Source: Vibrio maritimus (lineage in GTDB: Bacteria; Pseudomonadota; Gammaproteobacteria; Enterobacterales; Vibrionaceae). Taken from it: DNA of 64,000 nt. Location: contig JYJJ01000079.1 of assembly GCA_003263775.1 (NCBI GenBank), positions 124,001 to 188,000 of the forward strand. The letters run 5' to 3'. Every line of letters starts with the position of its first letter. Within the stretch, counting starts at the first letter, position 1. Below the pieces are notes generated by a model that had not been told where the DNA came from, ran no database searches, and worked only from the letters and a program-made list of their open reading frames with translations. Positions 39,615 through 49,565 of this stretch are shown one piece after another. A program made the translations under genes and the position numbers.

Positions 39615-41889
39615 ATGAGCGTAGTGTGTCGGGTGGTAAGTGCTGTGGTTATGCTGCTAGTAAGCGTAAATTCCTATGGGAATGAAACGGATATTTCGAC
39701 GACGAGCAGCATTGAAGCGACCTATGTGGGAAGCGAAGCCTGCATAGAGTGCCATCAGAAAGAAGTAGAACAATGGAAAGGGTCCGATCATGAGCGAGCT
39801 ATGGATCATGCTACTGCGCATAGCGTCTTAGGGGATTTCGATAACGCCACGTTTGAATTCAAAGGCAAGGAGAATCGATTCTTCAAAAAGGGGAGCAGTA
39901 CTGGGTCAACATTGAAGGACCAGATGGCCAGTTCCACGATTATCAAATTACCTACACGTTTGGTCACTACCCACTTCAACAGTACATGGTTGAATTTGAC
40001 GATGGACGTGTCCAGTTAATCCCGTTCACCTGGGACTCTAGGGACAAAGCGCAAGGCGGCCAGCGTTGGTATCACCTCTATCCAGACACTACGAACAGCG
40101 ATGAGTTCTACTGGAGCAATACAGGCCAAAACTGGAATTTTATGTGCGCCGACTGCCATTCGACCAACCTAAAAAAGAACTACGACAAAGAGGCCAATCG
40201 ATATGCGACAAGCTGGTCAGAAATAACCGTAGGCTGTGAGGCTTGCCATGGTCCGGCAAGTGTGCATATTGAACTCTCTAAGCAAAATAACTCAAACCAA
40301 TTTAATTCAAGTAGTCACTACGGCTTCGACCGCGACCTTTCGAAAGCAGTATCCGAGTGGGTCTATCAAGAGGGAAGTTCTACGCTTAAACCAAAAGCCA
40401 TTAAGGAAACCCAACAAGTTAAAGTGTGTGCTCAATGCCATAGTCGCCGAGTGCAATTGTCTGAGCAGTACGACCACGTGCAAGGAGATGTCTTTGACAA
40501 GTACTTGGTCTCTAATCTAACGCCTGAGCTATATCATTTAGATGGTCAGATTTATGATGAAGTGTATGTCTTCGGCTCGTTTGAACAATCTAAGATGGCA
40601 CAAAAGGGCGTAACGTGTACCAACTGTCACGAGCCCATTCAGCCAAACTTAAGATTCCGGAACAGGCCGTTTGTGCTCAGTGCCACGTTGCTTCGGAATA
40701 CACACCAGAAAGACACACCTTCCATGAGGCAGGTAGCGAAGCGAGCCAATGTACAACCTGTCACATGCCGGAGACTACCTACATGGAGGTCGATCCACGA
40801 CGCGATCATAGTTGGCATGTACCTAGACCGGATATGAGTAAACACATCGGCACGCCTAACGTTTGCTCTTCTTGTCATGAGGACAAGGGGACAGATTGGG
40901 CCATTCAAACGTTGACACAGTGGTTCCCAGATTCGAATTATCAAAACAGTCAGCATTATGGGATTGCATTTTATGCGGCAGATATTGGTCACCCAGCGGC
41001 GGCCGATGCACTTTCCTACATCGCGCAAGACATTAACCAAGCATCGATTGTAAGGGCGTCAGCATTACAAAGAATGGCGAACTACCAAGGGCAAAATAGC
41101 TTAGTCGCGCTGGGTAGAGCGGTAAAAAATAGTGAGGCAATGATTCGAATTGGTGCTATTCAGGGCAGTGCCCCTTATCCTGCTCACCAACGTTGGCAAA
41201 TCATTGCACCGCTGCTTAATGACGATGTTCTCGCTGTTCGTGCGGAAGCTGCTGGTGCGTTGGCGCAGTATTGGCGAGAGCTCAACCCCTTACAAAAAGA
41301 TCAACTTAAAGCGCCACTGCAAGAATACATCGATATTCAGCAATACAATGCTGACCGTGGTTTTGGACGTACTAATCTTGGCAATGTCTACGCAGCTCAA
41401 GGCAAACCAAAGCTCGCGATTAAAGAGTATCAAGGGGCGATCGCGATTGAACCCTATTTTGAGAACAGCTACATCAACCTTGCCGATCTGTATCGAAGTC
41501 AGGGTGACGAAGCATCCGCGGACAAAACACTCGCGCTTGGGATCAAAAACCAACCAAAATCGGCTGCTATTCATTACAGCGCTGCGTTGTCAAAGCTTCG
41601 TCAAGGCGACAAAACCACAGCTAGCCAACTACTTGATAAGGCGACACAGCTAGAAGCAAATAATCCCCAGTATTGGTTTGTGTATGGGTTATCGATGGAA
41701 ACGACGGATGTTAACGTCTCACTCAAAGCGGTTGATAAGGCCTATCAGTTGAGTAGAAATCCAGAGCATCTGTTTTCTAAGTGCGACTTAATGCTCAAGC
41801 ACAAGCACCAAGGTGCCGCACAGTGCCTCAATCAATTGTCGAAGTTAGCACCACCAGAAGTTATACAGCAGCTGAAATCACGTTATTAA
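39615..41889 (+). CDS. Octaheme c-type cytochrome with C-terminal TPR repeats (two frameshifts)
   Basis: About 758 aa when repaired, with an N-terminal signal peptide. Eight CxxCH heme motifs are seen in order: CIECH, CADCH, CEACH, CAQCH, CTNCH, CAQCH, CTTCH and CSSCH. They are followed by HEAT-like repeats and then TPRs (AIKEYQGAIAIEPYFENSYINLA and following). Breaks lie at the G-run 39890-39893 (one G added gives FFKKGEQYWVNIEGPDG) and the C-run 40634-40636 (one C added gives NCHEPHSAKLKIP); between them the reading is continuous. Exported and presumably periplasmic or outer-membrane-facing. The TPR-multiheme fusion resembles uncharacterised tetratricopeptide cytochromes; the electron partner and substrate are unknown. 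AAAGGA 7 nt before the ATG supports the start. Confidence 0.85.
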
Positions 41890-41906
41890 CCGTGAAAAAG
41901 CATTAC

Positions 41907-41929
41907 CTCTATAACCAAAAGTTATAGAG
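41907..41929 (+). terminator. Hairpin after the multiheme cytochrome
   Basis: Perfect 9-bp stem CTCTATAAC / GTTATAGAG with a CAAAA loop, 17 bp beyond the stop codon. No T-run follows, so it may be an mRNA 3'-end stabiliser or a factor-dependent terminator. Confidence 0.5.
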
Positions 41930-42004
41930 TGACTAAGTAGTATTAAGTCAATTATTGAGGTCTATTCATTTAAACGAAGACGAGCAAGCAAAAGGTGTGA
42001 ACCC

Positions 42005-43002
42005 ATGAATCAAGCGCAAACAGAACTTAACCGCCTAGTGACAGAAGTGGGAAAATCAGTGATAGGCCAACAACACGTGGTGACAGCACTGGTGGTTGGC
42101 TTGATTACCAACGGCCACATCTTGCTTGAAGGCTTGCCTGGTACCGCAAAGACTCGCTCAATTAAGTCGCTGGCCGAGCGTTTGAATACCAGTTTTGGGC
42201 GTATTCAGTTCACACCAGACTTACTCCCTTCTGATGTTACAGGTACCGAGATATATCAAGACGTGGATGGCAAGCCCCAGCTTCATTTTCAAGCAGGCCC
42301 ATTTTTAATAGCATCGTGTTAGCCGATGAAATCAACCGTGCCCCTGCAAAAGTACAAGCCGCGCTCCTTGAGGCTATGGCGGAAGGTACAGTCACCGTGG
42401 GTGGTGATAGCCATAAATTGCCAGAACTGTTTATGGTGTTGGCAACGCAAAACCCGATTGAGCAAGAAGGTACCTACCCACTGCCAGAAGCGCAGATGGA
42501 TCGCTTCATTATGAAAGTGACTGTGGATTACCCAGAAGATGACGCTGAGCGCGACATCATTCGCTTGGTACGAAATGAGGAGCGCGCAGTAGGTGGCGTT
42601 AACAGCTCGAAGCCAGCGGATGAATCGGAGTCAGTGATAATCTCAACCGATTCAGTATTTGCCGCGAGGCGTGAAATGCCAGAGATTGAAGTTTCAGAAC
42701 TGGTTGAAAACTATATTGTTAACCTTGTTATGGCGACAAGACAGCCCGAGCGCTACCCTGAATCGTCACTCGCAGATTGGATTCTTGTTGGCTCATCGCC
42801 GCGCGCTTCTATTGCTCTAGATAAGTGCAGCCGAGCTTATGCTTGGTTACAGGGTCGCAATTATGTTGAACCTGATGATGTAAGAGCAGTGGCCAATATG
42901 GTACTTGGCCATAGAATTGCTTTGTCCTACAACGCATTAGCTGAACAAGTGACGCAGCAAGATGTTGTTAGTCACTTGATTGATGTTGTTGCTATTGGCT
43001 AA
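42005..43002 (+). CDS. MoxR-family AAA+ ATPase (one frameshift)
   Basis: 332 aa when repaired. AAA+ chaperone-like ATPase thought to act with VWA proteins. Walker A GLPGTAKT, Walker B VLADEIN, the sensor segment LATQNPIEQEGTYPLPEAQ and the MoxR lid domain are present. The frame breaks at the T-run 42302-42306; one added T gives GPFFNSIVLADEIN, so the nucleotide site is intact. It is the first gene of a MoxR-DUF58-DUF4381-VWA-VWA/TPR-BatD operon. Confidence 0.9.
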
Positions 43003-43020
43003 GTCATTCGAGGTACTTCT

Positions 43021-43980
43021 ATGGCTTCTAAACACGCCAATAATCACGATCATCGAATCCACACCTCGTATGAGCGCTTGGTTAAACTGCAATCACAGGT
43101 TCAGTCGTTTTCGTTGTTGCCACATTTAGTTGCTCAATCGCGAATGTCAGGACGACATGGTTCGCCTTTTCGTGGGCGCGGCCTCAATTTTGAGGAGCTT
43201 CGCCACTATCAAATGGGCGATGATATTCGTAACCTCGATTGGAAAGTCACCATGCGTACAGGCAAGCCCCATGTTCGCACTTACACAGAGGAAAAAGACC
43301 GCAACTTTATTCTCTGTGTTGACCAGCGCAGTGGGATGTATTTTTCCTCCGTCGATACCTTGAAATCTGTGGTTGCTAGCGAGATCGCAGCACTGTCCGC
43401 GTGGCGCATTTTAAAAGATAACGATCGGGTCGGTTTTATTATTAGCCGATCGAATCAGATTGAATATCTAAAACCGCATCGCTCTCAAAATCATTTGTTA
43501 CACGCTCTAAAACGATTGAATGACGCGAACCATGCGTTGGATATTGCCAGCGAGGATAGTGAGCGTGCGAACTTTTCTTCAACCATTCGAATGCTAGGAA
43601 ACCTAGCGCTCAAGAATGCCACCATTTTGTTTATCAGTGACTGGTCAGGCGCGACTGAGTTTGATTTGGATAGGCTCAAGTACCTTCAGCAGCACAATGA
43701 TATTTTGAGTGTGGTGATTTCTGACCCATTGGAAGCGGCGTTACCGGCTGATATTTTAGATTCTGCTTCGTTGGTGTTTGGAGACGGAAAGTATCAGCTG
43801 AGCGTGACGGAAAAAACTAAATTGGACAAAGCGAACCAAGGTTTAAAAGCACACGCTCATCATCGTTTGGAAAAGCTAGGACAATTAATGGCTATGAAGC
43901 GATTGCCTGTGATAGAGCTATCCACAGATGGTCAACATATTGATGCTTTCAAGCGCGCCGTCGGAGGGTTTGCATCATGA
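43021..43980 (+). CDS. DUF58 protein of the MoxR/Bat operon
   Basis: 319 aa. The domain begins at GRHGSPFRGRGLNFEELRHYQMGDDIRNLDWKVTMRTG when read across, with the hallmark FxExRxYxxGDDxRxIDW. A VWA-like fold follows (FILCVDQRSGMYF). Members occur beside MoxR ATPases and are likely their partner. It ends overlapping the next start by 4 bp. Function beyond operon membership is unknown. Confidence 0.85.
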   Translation: MASKHANNHDHRIHTSYERLVKLQSQVQSFSLLPHLVAQSRMSGRHGSPFRGRGLNFEELRHYQMGDDIRNLDWKVTMRTGKPHVRTYTEEKDRNFILCVDQRSGMYFSSVDTLKSVVASEIAALSAWRILKDNDRVGFIISRSNQIEYLKPHRSQNHLLHALKRLNDANHALDIASEDSERANFSSTIRMLGNLALKNATILFISDWSGATEFDLDRLKYLQQHNDILSVVISDPLEAALPADILDSASLVFGDGKYQLSVTEKTKLDKANQGLKAHAHHRLEKLGQLMAMKRLPVIELSTDGQHIDAFKRAVGGFAS

Positions 43981-44555
43981 CCCAAGCAGCCCCGAGTTCC
44001 TATATTCTTCGCAATATGTCAGAAGTTCCTAATCCTGATGCTATCTCTTGGTTTCCTCAAACCTTGGGTTGGCAGGTTTTGGCCTTGTTGATTGTTGCTT
44101 TCATCATTTACAAATTTGCGCTCGCGTATTGTAACAAGCAGATGCAGCGTTATCGAAAAGAAGCGAAGCAGGTATTGGAAATGCATCTTAACACCGATGA
44201 AATGCCACTGGTTTGCTACGACGTGCTAAAAAACACCTTTCACTATCTGTATCCAAACCAGCCACAGCAATTTAACCGAGCTTGGCTATCGACGTTGAGT
44301 CAAACATCAGACGCAAATCTGTCGAGCGAACTAGACCTAGATTTAGGCGAGAAGTGGCTGAAAACGCTGGTCACTCGATCTGTTGTGTTAACTGACCAAG
44401 AAGTCGAGCAGGTTTACAACATGGTTTGTCTTTGGGTTGATACACATACGACACCAACATGGCTTAAGCAACATTGGTCATTGTGTGCCACGATTTCGCG
44501 AGCCCTGAACAAAACTAAGCGTGCTATCTCTGGCGTGGTGGGAGAGAGTTCATGA
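43977..44555 (+). CDS. DUF4381-type membrane protein of the Bat operon
   Basis: 192 aa with one membrane helix (about 30-50: GWQVLALLIVAFIIYKFAL) and a cytoplasmic helical tail. PDAISWFPQTLGWQVL is the usual start of this family. ATGA overlaps at both ends couple it to the DUF58 and BatA genes. No catalytic motif. Presumably holds the complex at the membrane. Confidence 0.82.
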   Translation: MTQAAPSSYILRNMSEVPNPDAISWFPQTLGWQVLALLIVAFIIYKFALAYCNKQMQRYRKEAKQVLEMHLNTDEMPLVCYDVLKNTFHYLYPNQPQQFNRAWLSTLSQTSDANLSSELDLDLGEKWLKTLVTRSVVLTDQEVEQVYNMVCLWVDTHTTPTWLKQHWSLCATISRALNKTKRAISGVVGESS

Positions 44556-45592
44556 GTTGGGACAGTCTTTCTTTAACCCATCCTTTATGGTTGCTGCTAT
44601 TACCATTGCCGATCTTAGTGTATCGGTTGGTGCCTGCATACAAAACGAAGCAGAGCGCTATTAAGGTGCCGTTTTTCCGCAGCCTATTAGATATTCTTGG
44701 AGAAGAGCCAGAGCAAGGCGCAAGTCAGCTAAATCCGTCGTGGTGGCAACGGGCTATTTTGGTTGTGTCGTGGATCTTATTAGTCTTCGCAATGACCAAG
44801 CCAACCGTGTTAGGTGAGCCTCAAACCCGTGAGAAGCTCGGCCGTGATGTGATGGTTGCTGTCGATCTTTCCGGGTCGATGTCGGAAATGGATTTTCTAT
44901 CACCGGATGGACAAGCGATTTCCAGACTTGACGCAGTAAAAGGTGTTCTAACGGATTTTGTCGCAACGCGTGATGGAGACCGTCTTGGTCTGATTCTTTT
45001 TGGTGATGCCGCCTATTTGCAAACCCCATTTACCGCAGATCACGATGTTTGGCTTGCGCTATTGAACCAAACCGAAGTGGCGATGGCAGGTCAAAGTACT
45101 CACCTAGGGGATGCGATTGGCCTCGCGATTAAGGTGTTCGAGCAATCACAGGGGGAAGCTGAACGCGAAAAAGTCGTGATCGTGTTAACTGATGGTAATG
45201 ACACAGGAAGCTTTGTTGAGCCCAAAGATGCCGCAACGGTAGCGGCAGCGAAACAGGTACGGATTCACGTTATTGCAATGGGTGATCCGGAAACCGTTGG
45301 TGAGCAGGCACTTGATATGCAGACCATAGAAAACATCGCTAACTCATCGGGTGGCCAAGCATTTCAGGCGATGGATCAAGAGGCTTTGCAACAAGCCTAT
45401 CAAGCCATTGGAGAGCTGGAGCCGAAATTGTACGAAAGCACACAGTATCGACCGAAACAAACCGTTCACCAATTCCTAATGATGATCGTCGTTGTACTGT
45501 ATTTGATCGCATTTTCAGCGGCAACGATACGTCGTTCATTGTTCACAGCAAATCAAAATGCAGAAACTAAACAGCAGGAGAGCGAGTCATGA
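44552..45592 (+). CDS. batA: VWA-domain membrane protein BatA
   Basis: 346 aa. An N-terminal BatA membrane segment (two helices, about 10-75) precedes a VWA domain with an intact MIDAS: DLSGSMS, the threonine in a loop near AGQSTHLGDA, and LTDGNDTG. A C-terminal helix closes the protein. In Bacteroides and Leptospira, Bat proteins aid tolerance of oxygen and oxidative stress; the role in vibrios is unproven. Overlaps its neighbours by 4 bp. Confidence 0.85.
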   Translation: MSWDSLSLTHPLWLLLLPLPILVYRLVPAYKTKQSAIKVPFFRSLLDILGEEPEQGASQLNPSWWQRAILVVSWILLVFAMTKPTVLGEPQTREKLGRDVMVAVDLSGSMSEMDFLSPDGQAISRLDAVKGVLTDFVATRDGDRLGLILFGDAAYLQTPFTADHDVWLALLNQTEVAMAGQSTHLGDAIGLAIKVFEQSQGEAEREKVVIVLTDGNDTGSFVEPKDAATVAAAKQVRIHVIAMGDPETVGEQALDMQTIENIANSSGGQAFQAMDQEALQQAYQAIGELEPKLYESTQYRPKQTVHQFLMMIVVVLYLIAFSAATIRRSLFTANQNAETKQQESES

Positions 45593-47271
45593 GCAGTTTG
45601 GCTATTGAGCAGTTCTTCTCTCAGTTTCATTTTATGCGCCCGATCTGGCTATTGGCGTTTGTGCCGCTGGGACTATTGCTACTACTTCGCTGGCGCCGAG
45701 AAACAACCGCTGCTTGGAAAACGATTATTCCCGAGCATTTGCAAAAGGCACTCATTATAGGAGAGCAGGGCTGGAAGAGTCAGCTACCTCTTAAGTTGCT
45801 TAGTGCTATTTTAGGCATTGCCATTGTTATCTGCGCAGGGCCTACATGGGAGCGTGAACCTTCGCCATTTGGCGAAGATCAAGGCGCACTTGCCATAGTG
45901 CTTGATGTCAGCACGTCTATGGATCAAACAGATCTGCCTCCGTCACGTCTAGAGCGAGCAAAATACAAGATTCGAGACCTATTGGAAGCAAGAAAAGGCG
46001 GTAAAACGTCGCTCATTGTTTTCGGTGGCAGTGCTCACACAGCGATGCCAATGACACAAGACAATCAAGTATTCTTGCCATTCCTCAATGCGATCACACC
46101 TGAAGTGATTCCAGTGCAGGGAAAGAGTGTCCAATCGGCTATACCTGAGCTTCAATCGCAGTTGAAGAACTTTCCTTCGGCTTCGATTTTGATTGTTTCT
46201 GATGGTGTTTCTCAAGAAGGGATCAAACTCTATCAAGATGCTTTTCAAGACACGAACCAACTGGTGATGGTGTTAGCTGTAGGAAATGATGCTATTCATA
46301 GTAGTTCTGCGACCGACTGGGACAGTTTGAAGCAACTGGCCAGTGCAACCGATGGCCGATTTTACGCATTGACCACGGATGACAGTGACATCAACAGTAT
46401 TGCGTCCGATGTTGAGCGTCACATGCAGATCTCCGGAGAGTCGGCGATGCCGTGGCGGGACATGGGTTACTACCTCGTGTTTCCAGTGATGGTGTTGGCG
46501 TTGCTGTGGTTTAGAAAAGGTTGGTTGGTTCAATGGGCGATTCTTGCCACGTTAATGAGTCCAAATATATTCCTAAACCAAGCTCATGCAGAGACAGTTT
46601 CCGCAGTAGCAAGTAGTGAGCAAATCACAGAGCCGAAATCGGCCGTCGAAGATTTTTGGGACAGTGCGACTCAAACTTGGATGGATTTATGGCTGACACC
46701 AGAGCAGCAAGGCCAGTGGTACTTTAACCGAGGGGAATTCATCAAAGCGGCTAATCATTTTCAAGAGCCAATGAACAAGGGCATCGCTTTTTACTATGGA
46801 CGCGATTTTACCTCGGCGCAGTCCCAGTTTTTGCAGGTACAGGGCGATGAACGAGCGGTTCTTTATCTAGGAAACGCCTTAGCAAGACAACGAGAATATC
46901 TTGCAGCACGAAATCTCTATAAAGATCTTATCGAGAAAACCAAAGATGAGAGTATCGCTGCGGTGGCAAAACAAAACTATCAAGCCATGAGTGAGCTCGT
47001 GGACGAGATCAATCGAGTGAGTGAAAGCCAATCGGGTACCACTGACGGTCCAGAAGAGTCGATGGAGCTTGGAGACAACCCAAGAACGGCTGATGGAGCT
47101 GAAGAAAATACCGCCTCAGAGCTGATGTTAAAAGAAACCTTGAACGCGAACGAGATATTGGGAAGTGAGGAACTTGCAGATAAATGGCTGCGTAAAGTTG
47201 AAGCAGACCCGAAAAACTTTTTGCGAAACAAATTCCAAATCCAACTTCGTGAGCATGGGAGCCAGCAATGA
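45589..47271 (+). CDS. VWA-TPR protein, BatB-BatC fusion
   Basis: 560 aa. The first half repeats the BatA layout: two N-terminal helices, then a VWA domain with the MIDAS DVSTSMD and VSDGVSQEG. A further helix is at about 300-320. The second half is TPR-like (WYFNRGEFIKAANHFQ, GKNLARQREYLAARNLYKDL-type repeats), followed by an acidic low-complexity tail. Joining the BatB and BatC functions in one chain is common in gammaproteobacteria. Coupled to BatA and BatD by ATGA overlaps. Confidence 0.83.
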   Translation: MSSLAIEQFFSQFHFMRPIWLLAFVPLGLLLLLRWRRETTAAWKTIIPEHLQKALIIGEQGWKSQLPLKLLSAILGIAIVICAGPTWEREPSPFGEDQGALAIVLDVSTSMDQTDLPPSRLERAKYKIRDLLEARKGGKTSLIVFGGSAHTAMPMTQDNQVFLPFLNAITPEVIPVQGKSVQSAIPELQSQLKNFPSASILIVSDGVSQEGIKLYQDAFQDTNQLVMVLAVGNDAIHSSSATDWDSLKQLASATDGRFYALTTDDSDINSIASDVERHMQISGESAMPWRDMGYYLVFPVMVLALLWFRKGWLVQWAILATLMSPNIFLNQAHAETVSAVASSEQITEPKSAVEDFWDSATQTWMDLWLTPEQQGQWYFNRGEFIKAANHFQEPMNKGIAFYYGRDFTSAQSQFLQVQGDERAVLYLGNALARQREYLAARNLYKDLIEKTKDESIAAVAKQNYQAMSELVDEINRVSESQSGTTDGPEESMELGDNPRTADGAEENTASELMLKETLNANEILGSEELADKWLRKVEADPKNFLRNKFQIQLREHGSQQ

Positions 47272-48602
47272 ACATCGTTAAGTTAGCGAAACTCTTTACT
47301 CAAGCGGGTTCATTATTACTTCTGGCCTTGATGACCTTGCTCGTCCCGATTTCGGCGCAGGCAAGTATGACTATCAATCAGTTGCAAAGAGAAGGTGGCG
47401 TAGAGATAACCTCTTGGCTTAGCAAAGGGGACAACGCATCAGAGCCGGCCGCGATACGCGAGCAAGTTATTCTTTATATCGAGGTTGCCACACCAAGGTG
47501 GTTTACTGGCGGTACGCGTATCTCTGGCTTTGGTATGCCGGATTTGATTGTGAAGCAGCGCAATCAACTTGCAACTAACTACACCGAACGTAAAGACGGT
47601 CAGACATGGTCGCGCCAACGCTGGGAAATAACCTTATATCCTCAGCAAAGTGGAGAATATCGATTACCCAAAGTGCCCGTTAGAGTTCAAGTATCGGCTC
47701 CGGATGGTTCAAATGTCTCTGGGACACTGTATACCGAACCGATGTCACTGTTTACTTATCTTCCGGATGCGTCGTTTACTCAAGACGAAGCTTGGTTCTC
47801 TGCCAATGATGTCAAAGTGCAGGAATCTTGGAGTGCGTCGTCAGAAGATCTGCATGCAGGAGACAGTATTGTAAGGACTCTCGAAGTTGAAGCTGACGAT
47901 ACACTCTCTATTATGTTGCCGCCACTGAGCGATGACAGCATTGCTGGCGTGAAAGCGTACCCGAAACCCAGTGTTTTATCAGACAGCCAAACGCGAGGCG
48001 TATACAAATCAAAACGTGTCGATGAGGTCACTTACATTGTTACCACAGGCGGCGAAGTGGTTTTTCCAGAACAAATCGTTCGCTGGTGGGATGTCGAAAC
48101 GCAATCTGTACAGACAGTGACTTTGGAAGCTAAAAAAGTACGGGTTGCTCACACTTGGCGTTCACTTTTCAATACGTATAAAACTGAATTCGTTATACTT
48201 TCGATTGTCATCTTAGCGCTGCTAATAGCTTCGAGATTGATATATCGATTCTTTAAAACCCACCCAACACCACCTTGGTGGGAGTTGGCTCAAGCCATTC
48301 GTCATCGTGATTGGCCGAGTGTTAGGCGTTTGATTTACAGAAAAGGCCGCCAAGTGAGCGGTGAAGTCGAACTCAAAAAAATGCGCAGTGATGCTTCTTG
48401 GCAACAAACCAGTCAAGAGGTGCAAGATGATAGGTTAGATGCCGCCCAAAGTCGTTGGATGTGGCGTCAACTAAAAGACTCGAAACGTGGTTGCTTAAAG
48501 TACGGCTCAACAAAGTCCGGTATACCAGAAAATAGCGCTTCGAGAAAAAGTGAGAGTCAATCCGTATTAAAAGGTTTAGATAGGTGGCGAAAACCGAGCT
48601 AA
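47268..48602 (+). CDS. batD: BatD-family oxygen-tolerance protein
   Basis: 444 aa. Signal peptide (ending near ISAQA), periplasmic beta-rich domains (the conserved ITLYPQQSGEYRLPKVPVRV region, read within limits), a membrane helix (about 305-325: FVILSIVILALLIASRLIYRF) and a short cytoplasmic tail. Last gene of the operon. The final roughly 35 residues are lysine/serine-rich; an alternative frame is also open over part of this tail, so an undetected frameshift pair there cannot be ruled out. Confidence 0.8.
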   Translation: MNIVKLAKLFTQAGSLLLLALMTLLVPISAQASMTINQLQREGGVEITSWLSKGDNASEPAAIREQVILYIEVATPRWFTGGTRISGFGMPDLIVKQRNQLATNYTERKDGQTWSRQRWEITLYPQQSGEYRLPKVPVRVQVSAPDGSNVSGTLYTEPMSLFTYLPDASFTQDEAWFSANDVKVQESWSASSEDLHAGDSIVRTLEVEADDTLSIMLPPLSDDSIAGVKAYPKPSVLSDSQTRGVYKSKRVDEVTYIVTTGGEVVFPEQIVRWWDVETQSVQTVTLEAKKVRVAHTWRSLFNTYKTEFVILSIVILALLIASRLIYRFFKTHPTPPWWELAQAIRHRDWPSVRRLIYRKGRQVSGEVELKKMRSDASWQQTSQEVQDDRLDAAQSRWMWRQLKDSKRGCLKYGSTKSGIPENSASRKSESQSVLKGLDRWRKPS

Positions 48603-48629
48603 GCCTTTGCAGGTGATAAAAAGGTAATA

Positions 48630-49538
48630 ATGAAAAACACCGAGCTCAACCTTATCCCAGTCTTTGTAGCCATCTATGAAGAGCAGAGTCTATCCAGTGC
48701 CGCGACACGTTTAGGTATTAGTCAGCCTGCGGTAAGTAAGGCACTCAAGCGATTACGAGAGATATATGAAGACTCCTTGTTTCATCGCAATGCCAGTGGC
48801 GTAGAGCCGACGACGTTTGCCAATGACATTTATCCTGCATTGGCAACGTCGCTTAAAAACTTCAATTCAACCTTAGAGGCTTCGCGAGACTTTAATCCTA
48901 AAACGTCAACCAAGACGTTTTCTATTGCTTCTGTTTCTGCGGCAAACTATGCCGTGTTGCCTGAACTGATAGTAAGATTTGCCAAAATTGCACCTAAGGT
49001 GTCGCTGGAAGTTCACCCTCTATTTACCGAAGATCATGAGTCCGACTTGCGACTGCAACGTTATGATTTGGTCATTGATAGAACGCGTTCTGATGTGACG
49101 ACGCTAAAAACCAAAGAGATCTTTAAAGAGAAGCTCTATGTGGTTGCTGCCAATGATCATCCCAGACTAACTGGCGAGACAATAACAACGGACGAATATT
49201 TGGCCGAGCAACACGTCGTTATGTCTCGTTGGCAGACTCGTCAAAGTTTCTTTAGTGAAAAAGACTTTCCAGAGTTTGGTAAACGAAAAATAGTGTATCG
49301 TGCGCCCGGTGAAGTTGACATGCTGCCGGTGATCAGTCGAACGGAAGCCATTGGCCTTGTCACCCATTCGACGTTTACTAAGTTCTCACAGGGTCTGAAC
49401 GTCAAAGCGTTAGCAATGCCATTTGGCGCCTCAGAGCAAGGACTCAGTATGGTGTGGCACCCAAGCAGAAATACCGACTCCGCGCATCAATGGCTGCGAA
49501 ATCAAATTGCGAAAGTCGCCCGCACCGTTAATAAATAA
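48630..49538 (+). CDS. LysR-family transcriptional regulator
   Basis: 302 aa, intact. HTH at VAIYEEQSLSSAATRLGISQPAVSKALKRL (about 9-38) and a full effector domain. AAAGG 5 nt before the ATG. It follows batD by 27 bp and precedes an oxidoreductase gene by 27 bp on the same strand, so all three may share transcripts. The target is not known; the oxidoreductase is a candidate. Confidence 0.85.
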   Translation: MKNTELNLIPVFVAIYEEQSLSSAATRLGISQPAVSKALKRLREIYEDSLFHRNASGVEPTTFANDIYPALATSLKNFNSTLEASRDFNPKTSTKTFSIASVSAANYAVLPELIVRFAKIAPKVSLEVHPLFTEDHESDLRLQRYDLVIDRTRSDVTTLKTKEIFKEKLYVVAANDHPRLTGETITTDEYLAEQHVVMSRWQTRQSFFSEKDFPEFGKRKIVYRAPGEVDMLPVISRTEAIGLVTHSTFTKFSQGLNVKALAMPFGASEQGLSMVWHPSRNTDSAHQWLRNQIAKVARTVNK

Positions 49539-49565
49539 ATTATCCAGGAAATAAGGAACGGATTT

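Noticed and set aside
48470..48602. Possible frameshift pair in the batD tail
   Set aside because: An alternative frame is open only in part and two indels would be needed; the annotated frame is continuous.
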